Shown here: positions 34,996-43,177 of the stretch, piece after piece
How positions within the stretch are numbered: position 1 is the first letter of the stretch
How the letters are laid out: each line of letters starts with the position of its first letter
Assembly (NCBI GenBank): GCA_045105235.1
Contig: JBGCDH010000051.1
Span: forward strand, 1 to 64,000
Source of the DNA: GCA-2684655 sp045105235
Lineage (GTDB): Bacteria; Planctomycetota; UBA1135; UBA2386
Direction: 5' to 3'
DNA: 64,000 bases
Notes under the pieces: generated by a model
What the model was told of the DNA's origin: nothing
What the model saw: only the letters and a program-made list of their open reading frames with translations
Databases searched by the model: none
Made by a program: the position numbers and the translations under genes

Positions 34996-36009
34996 TCAGG
35001 CGGCGGCGTAGGCCGACAGCAGCGAGCGGAGTTCTTTGTCGCTGTCGAAGCGCCGCGAGAAGTCCTCTCGGATGCGGACCCCGAGGGCGCCGGCGGCGGC
35101 GCGATTTCGGTAGAGAGCGAGGATCTGCTTGGCGAGCTCTTCTTCTGTTTGGAAGAGCAGGCCCGTCTCCTTGTGCCGGATCAGCTCTCTGTTGCCGGGA
35201 ACGTCGGAGGCGACGACGGGTCGACCGAGAACTCCGGCTTCGAGAATCGTCGGTGATGCGCCTTCGCTCAGGGACGTGTTGAGAACGACGTCGGCATCCA
35301 CGTAAGCCGCCCCCATGCGCTCGCTGGCAAGCGTTGGCAGCAAGCGAACGCCTGGCTGCTGTTCGCAGAGCTCGCGGACGTGATCTGCGTAGACCTCATC
35401 CTGCTCGGGCCCAGCGAGGATCATCTCGAGATCGGCGCCGGCTTCGCGCAGAAGCTTGACGACGCTGATCGCACGGTGCTGGGCCTTGATGGGCCGAATG
35501 CCACCCGGCAAGAACACCAAGAACCGCTGACGCGGAATGCCGAGCGAGCGCCGCAGGTCGGTGCCGCTCGTCGGAAGCGGCGTCGCGGCGCGGGCGACCA
35601 CATCGATTTTGCCGACGGCGTCGGGCACGCGCTCTTCCACAACGAGGCCAGCCTGCTCACTTGGAACCAAAACCCGGTGTGCTCGCCGAACGACTTCGCA
35701 AACAAGCGGGCCGTTTTGATCGTCGAGAGCGTCCTGATGCAGGTCTTCGCCACTCAACGAAACAACCCACGGCGTGCGTGACCCGAGCAGCTGAACCCCG
35801 CACCGAAGGGCATCGTGCGCATGCACAATGTCGGGCCGAAAGCGGCCGATCGTGCCCTCGAGCGAGGTCTTCAGGCCGCCTTCCGTGGTACCGCCAATCA
35901 GCTCGCAAAGGTGGCCACGCTGCTGCAAACCATCGCGGAAGCGATTGACCGTCGCGATACCGCCCAGGTGCAGGTGGGTCGGTGCAGGCGTCATAAGCAG
36001 AACCTTCAC
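34996..36009 (-). CDS. glycosyltransferase family 4 (GT4)
   Basis: A 337-residue GT-B glycosyltransferase. It starts MKVLLMTPAPTHLHLGGIAT with the usual glycine-rich N-terminal loop. The C-terminal domain has the EX7E signature EGASPTILE near residue 248 and RPVVASDVPGNREL. It is the last gene of a minus-strand group (flippase, GT2, BtpA-like, GT4) that likely makes and exports a surface polysaccharide. Donor and acceptor are unknown. A 63-bp gap separates it from the BtpA-like gene. Confidence 0.87.
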   Translation of the reverse strand: MKVLLMTPAPTHLHLGGIATVNRFRDGLQQRGHLCELIGGTTEGGLKTSLEGTIGRFRPDIVHAHDALRCGVQLLGSRTPWVVSLSGEDLHQDALDDQNGPLVCEVVRRAHRVLVPSEQAGLVVEERVPDAVGKIDVVARAATPLPTSGTDLRRSLGIPRQRFLVFLPGGIRPIKAQHRAISVVKLLREAGADLEMILAGPEQDEVYADHVRELCEQQPGVRLLPTLASERMGAAYVDADVVLNTSLSEGASPTILEAGVLGRPVVASDVPGNRELIRHKETGLLFQTEEELAKQILALYRNRAAAGALGVRIREDFSRRFDSDKELRSLLSAYAAA

Positions 36010-36072
36010 CGTCTATTTTTCGACCAAGACGGCGGCCTTCCCTTACCGAATCGAGGAGCCTGCGAGGCGGGA

Positions 36073-36870
36073 TCAAGCCCGCGGGCAGGCCTGCCGAAGC
36101 GCGATGGCGCGCGCGAGCTCTACCGGGGCACTTGAGCGCCCGCCGACCTTGCAGGCCGTGCCGGCGATCGCCCCATCGCATCGAGGCCAGAGCTCCTCGG
36201 CGCGCTCCGGGGTCAGACCGGAGCCGATCCAAATCGGAAACTCACCGACCGCCGCCCGCACCGCGTCGAGCCACGCGACGTCCACCGGCTCACCGGTTCT
36301 TGCCCCCGAAAGCACAAGCCCATCGGCCCCCGACCGCTCCGCCAGGTCGCGCGCTGCAGCCTCCGCATCACAGTCCGCCAGCGGCGCGGCGTGCTTGACG
36401 AAGAAGTCCGCGAGCAGCGTAACCTCGCAGCCGAGCTGCCTACGATAGGCAGCGAGGCGAGCCGCATCGCCTTGCACAAGCCCTTGGTCGGTCACAAACG
36501 CACCCGTCAAAACGTTGACGCGAACCCATGCCGCCGACACGGCGGCGGCTACGCCGAGCGCAGCCCTGCCGTCGTTGCGCAGGCAGTTGATGCCCACCGG
36601 CAACCCCGTGCGCTGCTGCACCCGATCCGCGGCGACGGCGATCGCAGCCGGCACATCGGGCGGCACCGGATCTTCTGCCGTGCCTCGGTGAAAGGGTGCG
36701 TCGCCAAAGTTCTCGACGACGAGACCGTCAAAACCGGCTTCGGCGTAGGCCTCAGCGTCACGCAGCGCGTCGTCGAAGACCTTGGCCATCGACTCATGAC
36801 GCATCGCAGACGGCAGCGCGCCGAGGTGCACGACGCCCAACAGAGGCCGCGAAGAACGAGGAGCAGCCAT
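36073..36870 (-). CDS. BtpA/SgcQ family TIM-barrel protein
   Basis: A 265-residue protein with the signature of the BtpA family: LLGVVHLGALPSAMRH at the start, GFDGLVVENFGDAPF, GINCLRNDGRAAL, VRVNVLTGAFVTDQG, LVLSGARTG and GSGLTPERAEEL. BtpA affects photosystem I stability in cyanobacteria and SgcQ lies in sugar operons; the enzymatic role is not settled. Its presence inside a polysaccharide group may mean a sugar-phosphate reaction. The ATG at 36870 shares a base with the GT2 stop (TGATG), so the two are translated together. Confidence 0.88.
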   Translation of the reverse strand: MAAPRSSRPLLGVVHLGALPSAMRHESMAKVFDDALRDAEAYAEAGFDGLVVENFGDAPFHRGTAEDPVPPDVPAAIAVAADRVQQRTGLPVGINCLRNDGRAALGVAAAVSAAWVRVNVLTGAFVTDQGLVQGDAARLAAYRRQLGCEVTLLADFFVKHAAPLADCDAEAAARDLAERSGADGLVLSGARTGEPVDVAWLDAVRAAVGEFPIWIGSGLTPERAEELWPRCDGAIAGTACKVGGRSSAPVELARAIALRQACPRA

Positions 36871-37742
36871 CAGCGACGGAGCATCGAACGCAGACGCATC
36901 TTGAAGCCCTTCCAGGTTGGCGCGAGCTTTTGCGCCTCGCCAATGACGGTGAGCGCCTCTCCAAAACGACGCTCGCCGATCAGGTCCCAGGCAACGTCGA
37001 GCCGCACCGCCGCGCGCCGGCGTCGGATCAGGTTTTGGAAGTGCGCCTCGCCTTCATGCTGCTTGGCCATGCGCGCCAGGATCGACTCGACGCCGCGCAA
37101 GAAACGCGTGTTGGCCGAAAGGCTGCCCGAATGAACCCGGTAGAACGTCATCGGGCGCGGGTTGTAGGCAATCGGTTCGCGCACCGACATGCGCAGCCAC
37201 AAGTCGTAGTCTTCCGTTGCGATCAAGTCTGGCGATTCGTCGAAGCCGCCGGCGTCCAACACCGCCTGCTTGCGCGCCACAACCGAACTGCAAATGACGG
37301 GATTGCCCCGCAGCAAAAACTCGAGCGTCAGCACATTGGGCACGGTGCGGTTCTCGTTCTTACGGCCTTCAATCCGGTCTTCGCGCACGATCCATGCGTC
37401 GGTCGCGCTGCAACCAGCCGAAAACTTGTCGAGCTGGTCGACGGCACGCTCGAGCTTGTCCGGCACATACCAATCGTCCGAATCACAAAACGCCACGAAT
37501 TCGGTCTCAGCCGCTTCGATGCCGCGATTTCGCGCCGCACCAGGCCCCTGCTGATGCTGGCGAATGACGTCGGCACCAAGGCCCTCGGCAATCGCCGCGG
37601 TGTCATCGGTCGAGCCATCGTCGACAACAAACACTCGCTCAGGCGGTCGTGTCTGCTCACGGATCGCCTCAAGCGTGACCGCCAGGTAGGGCGCGGCGTT
37701 GTATGCCGGCACAATCACAGTAACTGGCAGCTTGCGGCTCAT
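36870..37742 (-). CDS. glycosyltransferase family 2 (GT2)
   Basis: A 290-residue GT-A glycosyltransferase. The nucleotide-binding segment is VTVIVPAYNAAPYLAVTLEA with FVVDDGSTDDT, and the metal-binding DXD-type motif is CDSDDWYVPDKL (about 86-97). EDYDLWLRMS (about 180) is the catalytic-loop region seen in this family. The C-terminal 80 residues are helical. It overlaps the flippase stop by 4 bases (ATGA) upstream and the BtpA-like gene downstream, placing it firmly in the polysaccharide operon. Confidence 0.9.
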   Translation of the reverse strand: MSRKLPVTVIVPAYNAAPYLAVTLEAIREQTRPPERVFVVDDGSTDDTAAIAEGLGADVIRQHQQGPGAARNRGIEAAETEFVAFCDSDDWYVPDKLERAVDQLDKFSAGCSATDAWIVREDRIEGRKNENRTVPNVLTLEFLLRGNPVICSSVVARKQAVLDAGGFDESPDLIATEDYDLWLRMSVREPIAYNPRPMTFYRVHSGSLSANTRFLRGVESILARMAKQHEGEAHFQNLIRRRRAAVRLDVAWDLIGERRFGEALTVIGEAQKLAPTWKGFKMRLRSMLRR

Positions 37743-39169
37743 GACTTCTTACGGCGCAACTTGCTAACCAGCGCCGACAGGATGTCGCGAATGTAGCGGA
37801 AGTCGGACAGGTGCACGACAAGGCATCGCCAAGCCGGCGTGCCCGTCTGACGGGAGTAGGCCACGAGCGTCCATAGCGTGCCGACCAAGTACGCAATCGT
37901 CGACGCGCAGGCCGCTCCCGTGGCGCCGTGGTCGGGCACCAGCCAAAAATCGAGACCGAGCATCAGGACGAGCACGCAGACCTGTGCATTGATGCAGGTT
38001 TGCAGGTGATTTCTCGCCGCGAGATCGGCCTGCAGAATCTTGGAGACCGTGAACCCCGCCGTGCCCGGCACCAGCCACCACAGGGCTTCGCCAACGCCTG
38101 GACTCCAGTCTTCGTACCAGACGGTGCTGCTTCCCTTCGCCAGCCAGGTGATCGTGCCCATCATCGGGTCGACCAGCATCACGATCGCGATCGTCCCGAG
38201 CACGGAAACCAGCAGGCCAAGACGCGACAACACAGGCGTCAACTTGCGCGCCTGTTCGTGTGAGCTTCCCGCAACCTTGGAGAAGAACAGATCGCGCATG
38301 GCCTCTGGGAAGTGCCACACCAACTCCGCCCACGTCACGGCCATGGAATAGAAGGCCACCTGCTCACCGGCGAGGTCCTTGGCATCCTCCGACTCGGCAC
38401 CGCGATCGATCATGACCTTCGTGTAGAGAAGACCCAGAACGATCAGGTCGACGCGGTGATTGAGATACGTGAGCGTCGACGTCAGGTTGGCTTTCCAGCC
38501 ATAGCGAACCGCCTTGCTGAGATACTCACGATCCGCGCGGGCGCGCAGCGTTACGACCTTGCGCACCAGCCACAGCGTCAACAGCGCGATCAGAAAGGTT
38601 GATGCGAGCCGGCCCCAGGCCACTGCCAGCGGCACGTCGCCATCTTTGACGGATCCGCCGAGCCAGTAGAAGATGAGAAAGAACGCCGGCAAGAAGCTCA
38701 GCGACGTCGCGACGTGGACGAGGCCGTAGTCCTTGATGCGCTCGGTTGCGAGCTGCGTGCTGTTGGCGTAGCTAGCGATCAGCAGCAGCGGCACCGCCGC
38801 GCAAATCGGGACGACACCAAACCAATCGAGCTCCCAGGCCGGATTGATCCACGGCAACACGTAGAGCGTGAACAGCCCCGCCACCAGCGCGACGAAGCCG
38901 CCCCACACCAGGGCCACCCACAGCGACGTTTCAAACGCGACCTGCGGCTTTACTTCCTTGCGCCGCACAAAGTAGACGAGCGCCGTCGCGAGTCCGAGGT
39001 TTGCAATCGCCCCCAGGATAAACGGCAGCGAAGCCGCGATGCCGGACTTGCCATGCTCCGCCCGCTCATCTGCGGTCAGCATGTACAGAACGATCCCGCC
39101 GCCCTTTTCGATCAGGACCACGAGCACGTGGATGACAAACGTGAATACGACCCAGCGACGGAAATTCAT
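37739..39169 (-). CDS. polysaccharide flippase (Wzx/MOP superfamily)
   Basis: A 476-residue membrane protein with about 12-14 helices, the usual size and shape of O-unit or exopolysaccharide flippases. It starts MNFRRWVVFTFVIHVLVVLIEKGG and contains the paired-helix pattern of the MOP superfamily, for example ERIKDYGLVHVATSLSFLPAFF. It would turn lipid-linked glycan units to the outer face of the inner membrane. It is the first gene of the overlapping group flippase-GT2-BtpA-like-GT4. No polymerase gene (Wzy) is visible here. Confidence 0.83.
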   Translation of the reverse strand: MNFRRWVVFTFVIHVLVVLIEKGGGIVLYMLTADERAEHGKSGIAASLPFILGAIANLGLATALVYFVRRKEVKPQVAFETSLWVALVWGGFVALVAGLFTLYVLPWINPAWELDWFGVVPICAAVPLLLIASYANSTQLATERIKDYGLVHVATSLSFLPAFFLIFYWLGGSVKDGDVPLAVAWGRLASTFLIALLTLWLVRKVVTLRARADREYLSKAVRYGWKANLTSTLTYLNHRVDLIVLGLLYTKVMIDRGAESEDAKDLAGEQVAFYSMAVTWAELVWHFPEAMRDLFFSKVAGSSHEQARKLTPVLSRLGLLVSVLGTIAIVMLVDPMMGTITWLAKGSSTVWYEDWSPGVGEALWWLVPGTAGFTVSKILQADLAARNHLQTCINAQVCVLVLMLGLDFWLVPDHGATGAACASTIAYLVGTLWTLVAYSRQTGTPAWRCLVVHLSDFRYIRDILSALVSKLRRKKS

Positions 39170-39247
39170 GCCGCCCTCAGGTGCATGGGTCGACGAAGAC
39201 GCATCCCTATCGGAAGCCGGCCGATGAAGTGCCGGCCGAAGCCTCGG

Positions 39248-40120
39248 CTACCAAGGCAGCTCGGAGCCGCCGTAGTCATCTTGGATTTGCGGCAAGAGCT
39301 CTTCGACCTGTTCGGGAGTGAGGCCGATCTGGTCATAGACATCGTGATCGAGCGGCGCGACCGGAGGCCCAACCGTCGACGGCACCTGAGCCCGCCAGGC
39401 AAGCTGGTCGGCAAGGTGGATGAGTGAAGAGAGCGATCGATGGAAAGGGTCACGCGCAGGCGCGTGGTGATACCGGATGGCAATTGCAAGATCCTCCGGC
39501 AACGACCATTTGATCGCCAGCACAGAACCAACGTCCGCATGCGTGAAGCCGAACTCTTCGATCTCGACGTCCATTTCGGGCCGTTTTTGCTGCACGGCCT
39601 TGCGCAACGTCGCCAGATACCGCGGCGCCGCCTTCTCCATCAGGATGATCTTGCCGATGTCATGCAGCAGCCCAGCCACGTAGGCGTCTTCGGGGTGCAT
39701 GTCTTCGAAGCGGTCCGAGGCGCCCGCCAGCGTCCGGGCGGCCACGCCGGCAAAGATCGCATGCTTCCAGAAGGCCGACGGGTCGAAATGCTGGATCTTC
39801 TCGCGGCGCTTGCCAAACGACGAGAAAACGGCGGCTTTCAAGGCGACCTTCTTGGTCATGTTGAAGCCCATGACCGAAATCGCCAAACTGACGGACGAGA
39901 CCCGCACCTGCAGCCCATAGTAGGCCGAGTTGACGATCCGCAGAATGTTCGTCGCAACCGCCGGGTCTGCAGAGACCACCTTCGCAACATCGGCAGCCGA
40001 CGTATCCGGGTTGTTCATGACGTCGTTCAGACGAACAAGAACTTCCGGCATTGTCGGCAGGTCGATGGTGCTGTTGACCAGCGTCAGGATGTTCGTCGAC
40101 GAACTACTGCTGTCTGCCAT
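39248..40120 (-). CDS. HDOD-domain signalling protein
   Basis: A 290-residue stand-alone HDOD protein. The N-terminal LPTMPEVLVRLNDVMNNPDTSAADV and VVSADPAVATNILRIVNSAYYG are the diagnostic opening of the family. The degenerate HD region is AYVAGLLHDIGKIILM (about 126-141), and the end includes IAIRYHHAP. HDOD proteins take part in signalling for motility, biofilm and DNA repair, usually without enzyme activity of their own. It lies upstream of the flippase gene on the same strand, 78 bp away. It may regulate the polysaccharide genes or just be a neighbour. Confidence 0.9.
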   Translation of the reverse strand: MADSSSSSTNILTLVNSTIDLPTMPEVLVRLNDVMNNPDTSAADVAKVVSADPAVATNILRIVNSAYYGLQVRVSSVSLAISVMGFNMTKKVALKAAVFSSFGKRREKIQHFDPSAFWKHAIFAGVAARTLAGASDRFEDMHPEDAYVAGLLHDIGKIILMEKAAPRYLATLRKAVQQKRPEMDVEIEEFGFTHADVGSVLAIKWSLPEDLAIAIRYHHAPARDPFHRSLSSLIHLADQLAWRAQVPSTVGPPVAPLDHDVYDQIGLTPEQVEELLPQIQDDYGGSELPW

Positions 40121-40180
40121 AGGGGATGAGCTCCGCCCCTTGTATCGGGGCTTCCGACGAGCAACCTTGACGCCGATCCC

Positions 40181-41398
40181 GTGACTACCTCACCCAACCA
40201 GCCTCGCGTCTTGTTCTTGTGCCAACGGGTCCCTTGGCCGCCAGACCGTGGCGACCGGATCACCACCTGGCACTTCCTCCAGCACCTGCTAGCGAGGGGG
40301 GCCGAAGTCTCAGTTGGCTGCTTCCAGGAAGAGGACCGCGACGCCGCTGCCGTGGAGTTCTTAAAAGAGCGCTGCCACGAAGTGGTCGCCCCCCGGATCT
40401 CGCGGGGCAAGGCCAAGCTGCTGAGCCTCCGCGGCCTGCTTACGGGAGAACCCCTGACTCTGCCGTTTTTTCGCAGCGGAGCGCTTCGACGGGCGGTCGC
40501 AGAGTGGACCAAGCAGCCGCCAGATCTCATCTACGTCTACTCGTCGTCGATGGCGCAATATGCGCTCGACGTGCCGGCCAAGGCCAAGGTCATGCAGTTC
40601 GCCGAGCTCGACTCGGACAAGTGGCGTCAGTATTCGCTGGTCAGCGGAACCCTCGGACGCTGGATCTACGGCCGCGAAGCGAAGCGCCTGCTCGCGTTCG
40701 AAGACCGCGTCGCGCGCACGTTTTCGCGTTCTTTCGTGGTCAGCGACGTCGAAAAGGAGCTGTTTGAGCAGCTCATCCCCGGGGTCACTCCCGACGTGCT
40801 GCCAAACGGCGTTGACATCGCGCACTTCGAAGCCAAGCCGGACGCACAGCGACATCCGCACACGGCCGTATTCACCGGCGTGATGGACTACGAACCAAAC
40901 GTCGACGGCATCTGCTGGTTTGCGGAGTCGTGCTGGCCAAGAGTGCGGCAGCGATTTCCGGATGCGCGCCTGCTCATCGTCGGCAGCAAGCCGATCCAAA
41001 AGGTGCAGCAGCTCGACGGCAGCTCTGGCATCACCGTGACCGGACGCGTCGAAACGACGCCCCCCTACTTTGACAAGTCGTCCGTCGCGATCGCGCCGCT
41101 GCGCCTCGCGCGCGGCGTGCAAAACAAGGTGCTGGAAGCCCTGAGCATGGCTCTGCCCGTGGTCGCTTCGCCGCAGGCCTCGCAGGGTCTAGGCGATGTC
41201 CCGGCCAACAGCGTCTGCGTCGCCGATGGCGAAGCGGCCACGACCGAAGGCGTCTGCAAGTGGTTTGAAGCACCCGAGCAAGCGCGCCGCGACGGTGAGG
41301 CAGCCGCTGCCTGGGTCCGGCGCGAGTGGCGCTGGGAGCGCATGTATGAGCGACTCGATGCGATCCTGACGGAGCTTGGCGTCTCGTTCTCGCGATAG
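40181..41398 (+). CDS. GT4-type sugar transferase (TIGR03087-like)
   Basis: A 405-residue GT-B glycosyltransferase. VLFLCQRVPWPPDRGDRITT at the N-terminus and YDEPNVDG-like VFTGVMDYEPNVDGICWF in the middle are the hallmarks of sugar transferases associated with the exosortase/PEP-CTERM polysaccharide systems. The C-terminal IAPLRLARGVQNKVLEALSM is the donor-site region. It probably adds a sugar to an exopolysaccharide. I see no exosortase or PEP-CTERM protein in the window. It starts with GTG at 40181 and ends in a TAG whose G begins the 14-bp repeat. Confidence 0.84.
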   Translation: MTTSPNQPRVLFLCQRVPWPPDRGDRITTWHFLQHLLARGAEVSVGCFQEEDRDAAAVEFLKERCHEVVAPRISRGKAKLLSLRGLLTGEPLTLPFFRSGALRRAVAEWTKQPPDLIYVYSSSMAQYALDVPAKAKVMQFAELDSDKWRQYSLVSGTLGRWIYGREAKRLLAFEDRVARTFSRSFVVSDVEKELFEQLIPGVTPDVLPNGVDIAHFEAKPDAQRHPHTAVFTGVMDYEPNVDGICWFAESCWPRVRQRFPDARLLIVGSKPIQKVQQLDGSSGITVTGRVETTPPYFDKSSVAIAPLRLARGVQNKVLEALSMALPVVASPQASQGLGDVPANSVCVADGEAATTEGVCKWFEAPEQARRDGEAAAAWVRREWRWERMYERLDAILTELGVSFSR

Positions 41399-41425
41399 CG
41401 GCAGTCTGGTCGCGGCGGTCTGGTC
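41398..41425. repeat. 14-bp tandem repeat, 2 copies and a part
   Basis: gcggcagtctggtc (41398-41411) and gcggcggtctggtc (41412-41425), followed by the partial gcggtc. The first unit begins on the last base of the glycosyltransferase stop codon. Confidence 0.88.
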
Positions 41426-41433
41426 GCGGTCCG

Positions 41434-42189
41434 TCAGCGGCGCGGGAGCTCAAACACCACTTCGACGTCGAGCTTGCTCGCAACCGGCCGGCCGGCGCGG
41501 GTGGCGGGCTCAAACGTCCAGCGGCGAGCGGCCTGTAGCGCCGAGCGATTGAAAGCAGCAGAACGGTCGGGCTGCTTCAGCTGGACATCCTGGACGCTGC
41601 CATCGGCCGCCACCGAAAGCGACAGCACCACAAAGCCCTCGCGCCCGAAACGGCGTTCGCTCTCGGGATACTTCGGCGGCCGCTTGCCGCGGCGCCGCGC
41701 TTCGACGAAAGCACTCGGCGGCTGAGCCGCGGGCGTAGCCTGAGCCGCGGGCGTAGCCGTCCGCCGGGGATTCTGCAGGGGATTCCGCCGGAGATTCGGC
41801 GGCGACTCTGCGGCCTGCGATGACTCTGCGGCCTGCGATGGAGCCGGCCGCTTCGGCAGCGGCTCGACCACAGCTGCCCGATCCAGCGCAGCCGACGCAT
41901 GCTCCATCGGCACGACGGAGCGAGCGGCTGGGACCACATCGGGCTCTGGTTTGACCGGATCATCACAGATGACTTCCTGCAGCAGCGGCGGCTCGAGCGG
42001 CGGCTCTGGCCGCACATCCGGACACTGCTGCCGCGGCGGCAGCACAGCAGCACTCGCTCGGCTGCTCTGCAGCTGCACGCGAGCCGGCCTCTTGGCCAAG
42101 CTCGGCTGCGCGCATAGACCGAGCCCCAGCGCAGTCACTAAGGCTGCGCCGTGCACCGCAATCGACAGCACCAGAGGGGAGTTTCGCAC
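41434..42189 (-). CDS. TonB family energy-transducer-like protein
   Basis: A 251-residue protein with an N-terminal membrane anchor (VLSIAVHGAALVTALGLGLC), a proline-rich and repetitive periplasmic linker, and a C-terminal TonB domain (about 175-251: RPPKYPESERRFGREGFVVL, VSVAADGSVQDVQLKQ, SALQAARRWTFEPATRAG). TonB domains contact outer-membrane receptors and transfer energy from ExbBD. No ExbB or ExbD gene is adjacent. The linker contains two exact 18-bp in-frame duplications, coding ATPAAQ twice and SQAAES twice. The GTG at 42189 is used as the start. It is divergent from the ABC ATPase gene. Confidence 0.85.
   Translation of the reverse strand: MRNSPLVLSIAVHGAALVTALGLGLCAQPSLAKRPARVQLQSSRASAAVLPPRQQCPDVRPEPPLEPPLLQEVICDDPVKPEPDVVPAARSVVPMEHASAALDRAAVVEPLPKRPAPSQAAESSQAAESPPNLRRNPLQNPRRTATPAAQATPAAQPPSAFVEARRRGKRPPKYPESERRFGREGFVVLSLSVAADGSVQDVQLKQPDRSAAFNRSALQAARRWTFEPATRAGRPVASKLDVEVVFELPRR
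41722..41757 (-). repeat. 18-bp tandem duplication in the TonB linker
   Basis: Exact copies of ctgagccgcgggcgtagc (plus-strand reading) at 41722-41739 and 41740-41757. In the minus-strand gene they encode the repeat ATPAAQ-ATPAAQ. Confidence 0.95.
41804..41839 (-). repeat. second 18-bp tandem duplication in the TonB linker
   Basis: Exact copies of gactctgcggcctgcgat (plus-strand reading) at 41804-41821 and 41822-41839. They encode SQAAES twice. Between this and the first linker duplication is a looser repeat, RRNPLQNPRR. Confidence 0.95.
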
Positions 42190-42335
42190 CGGGTCGTGGG
42201 CGTCGAACGATACCCGAGATCGCCTGGTTCACCCATGCGGCAGTTCTCCCCAAAAGGCGGCTACCGCCCGGGCTCGGCGAGCCGAGTTTTCGCAGGACGG
42301 TGGTCTGGGCGCCCCATCGCCCGCAAGATGGCGCC

Positions 42336-43094
42336 ATGCTGGCCATCTCGGAGTTGCGCAAGACCTACGGCAGCCACGTCGCGCTGCATGGACTCAACCT
42401 CGAAATCCAGGCGGGCGAAATCCTCGCGCTGCTGGGCCCCAACGGCGCCGGCAAGTCGACGACCGTCAAATGCCTGGTCGGGCTGCTGCAGCCGGACTCC
42501 GGCAGCGTCGTCGTCGACGGCATCGACGCCCTGCGCGACAGCACAGCCCGCCGTCTGATTGGCTACCTGCCCGAGGTTGCGCGCCTGCACGAGACCCTGA
42601 CTCCGTGGGAGTTCTTGCTGCTAAAAGGACGACTCTTCGACCTAGACGACCGCGAGATCGAAAATCGTGCCGAACGGCTGCTCGCCGGCTTCGGCATTTT
42701 CGAACGCAAGGACGAGCCGATGGTCGCGTTCAGCAAGGGGATGCTGCAGAAGGTCTCGGTGTCCGCAGCACTCCTGACCGAACCCAAGCTGCTGGTATTC
42801 GACGAGCCGCTGAGCGGCCTCGATGTCACCACGGCACAGGTCGTCAAACAGCTGATGCACGAGTTTGCCGAACGCGGCGGGGCTGTGCTGCACTGCAGCC
42901 ACCTGCTCGACGTGGTCGAGAACACCGCCGATCGCATCGCCGTGCTGGACCGCGGCAAGCTACTCGCCTGCGGCAACTCCAAAGAGCTGCGTCAGCAGGC
43001 GGGTGCCGATGAAGGCCAACACCTCGACGATGTCTTCCGCTCGCTGGTGCAAGCGAGCGATCCGGCAGCCGCGGCGCGAGCCATACTGGGCTAG
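42336..43094 (+). CDS. ABC transporter ATP-binding protein (orphan)
   Basis: A 252-residue ATPase of the exporter type: Walker A GPNGAGKSTT (about 36-45), signature FSKGMLQK, Walker B LLVFDEPLSGLD and H-loop HCSHLLD. Unlike the pair at 19746/20576, no permease gene is adjacent, so it works with a membrane partner encoded elsewhere. ATG at 42336. Its last four codons and TAG stop (CCATACTGGGCTAG) are the first unit of a 14-bp tandem array that continues for about three and a half more copies. Confidence 0.9.
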   Translation: MLAISELRKTYGSHVALHGLNLEIQAGEILALLGPNGAGKSTTVKCLVGLLQPDSGSVVVDGIDALRDSTARRLIGYLPEVARLHETLTPWEFLLLKGRLFDLDDREIENRAERLLAGFGIFERKDEPMVAFSKGMLQKVSVSAALLTEPKLLVFDEPLSGLDVTTAQVVKQLMHEFAERGGAVLHCSHLLDVVENTADRIAVLDRGKLLACGNSKELRQQAGADEGQHLDDVFRSLVQASDPAAAARAILG

Positions 43095-43145
43095 CCATAC
43101 TGGGCTAGCCAAGCTGGGCTAGCCAAGCTGGGCTAGCCAAGCTGG
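43081..43145. repeat. 14-bp tandem repeat, about 4.6 copies, containing the stop codon
   Basis: Units are ccatactgggctag (43081-43094, 43095-43108), ccaagctgggctag (43109-43122, 43123-43136) and the partial ccaagctgg (43137-43145). The stop codon of the ABC ATPase is the end of unit 1, so the array is a repeated copy of the gene's 3' end. The joints form the palindrome ggctagcc, so several small hairpins are possible. Confidence 0.95.
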
Positions 43146-43148
43146 CAT

Positions 43149-43164
43149 CGTGGCCGCCGCCACG
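43149..43164. terminator. hairpin between convergent genes
   Basis: Perfect 6-bp arms CGTGGC (43149-43154) and GCCACG (43159-43164) with the loop cgcc. It lies 14 bases past the Kelch-protein stop and 54 bases past the ABC ATPase stop, so it could serve both strands. No T-run follows. Confidence 0.45.
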
Positions 43165-43177
43165 GCGCCGGATCGCG

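Noticed and set aside
34614..35282. A 222-codon plus-strand frame
   Set aside because: It is the transposase relic read past its frameshift and then the antisense of the glycosyltransferase gene; not a real protein.
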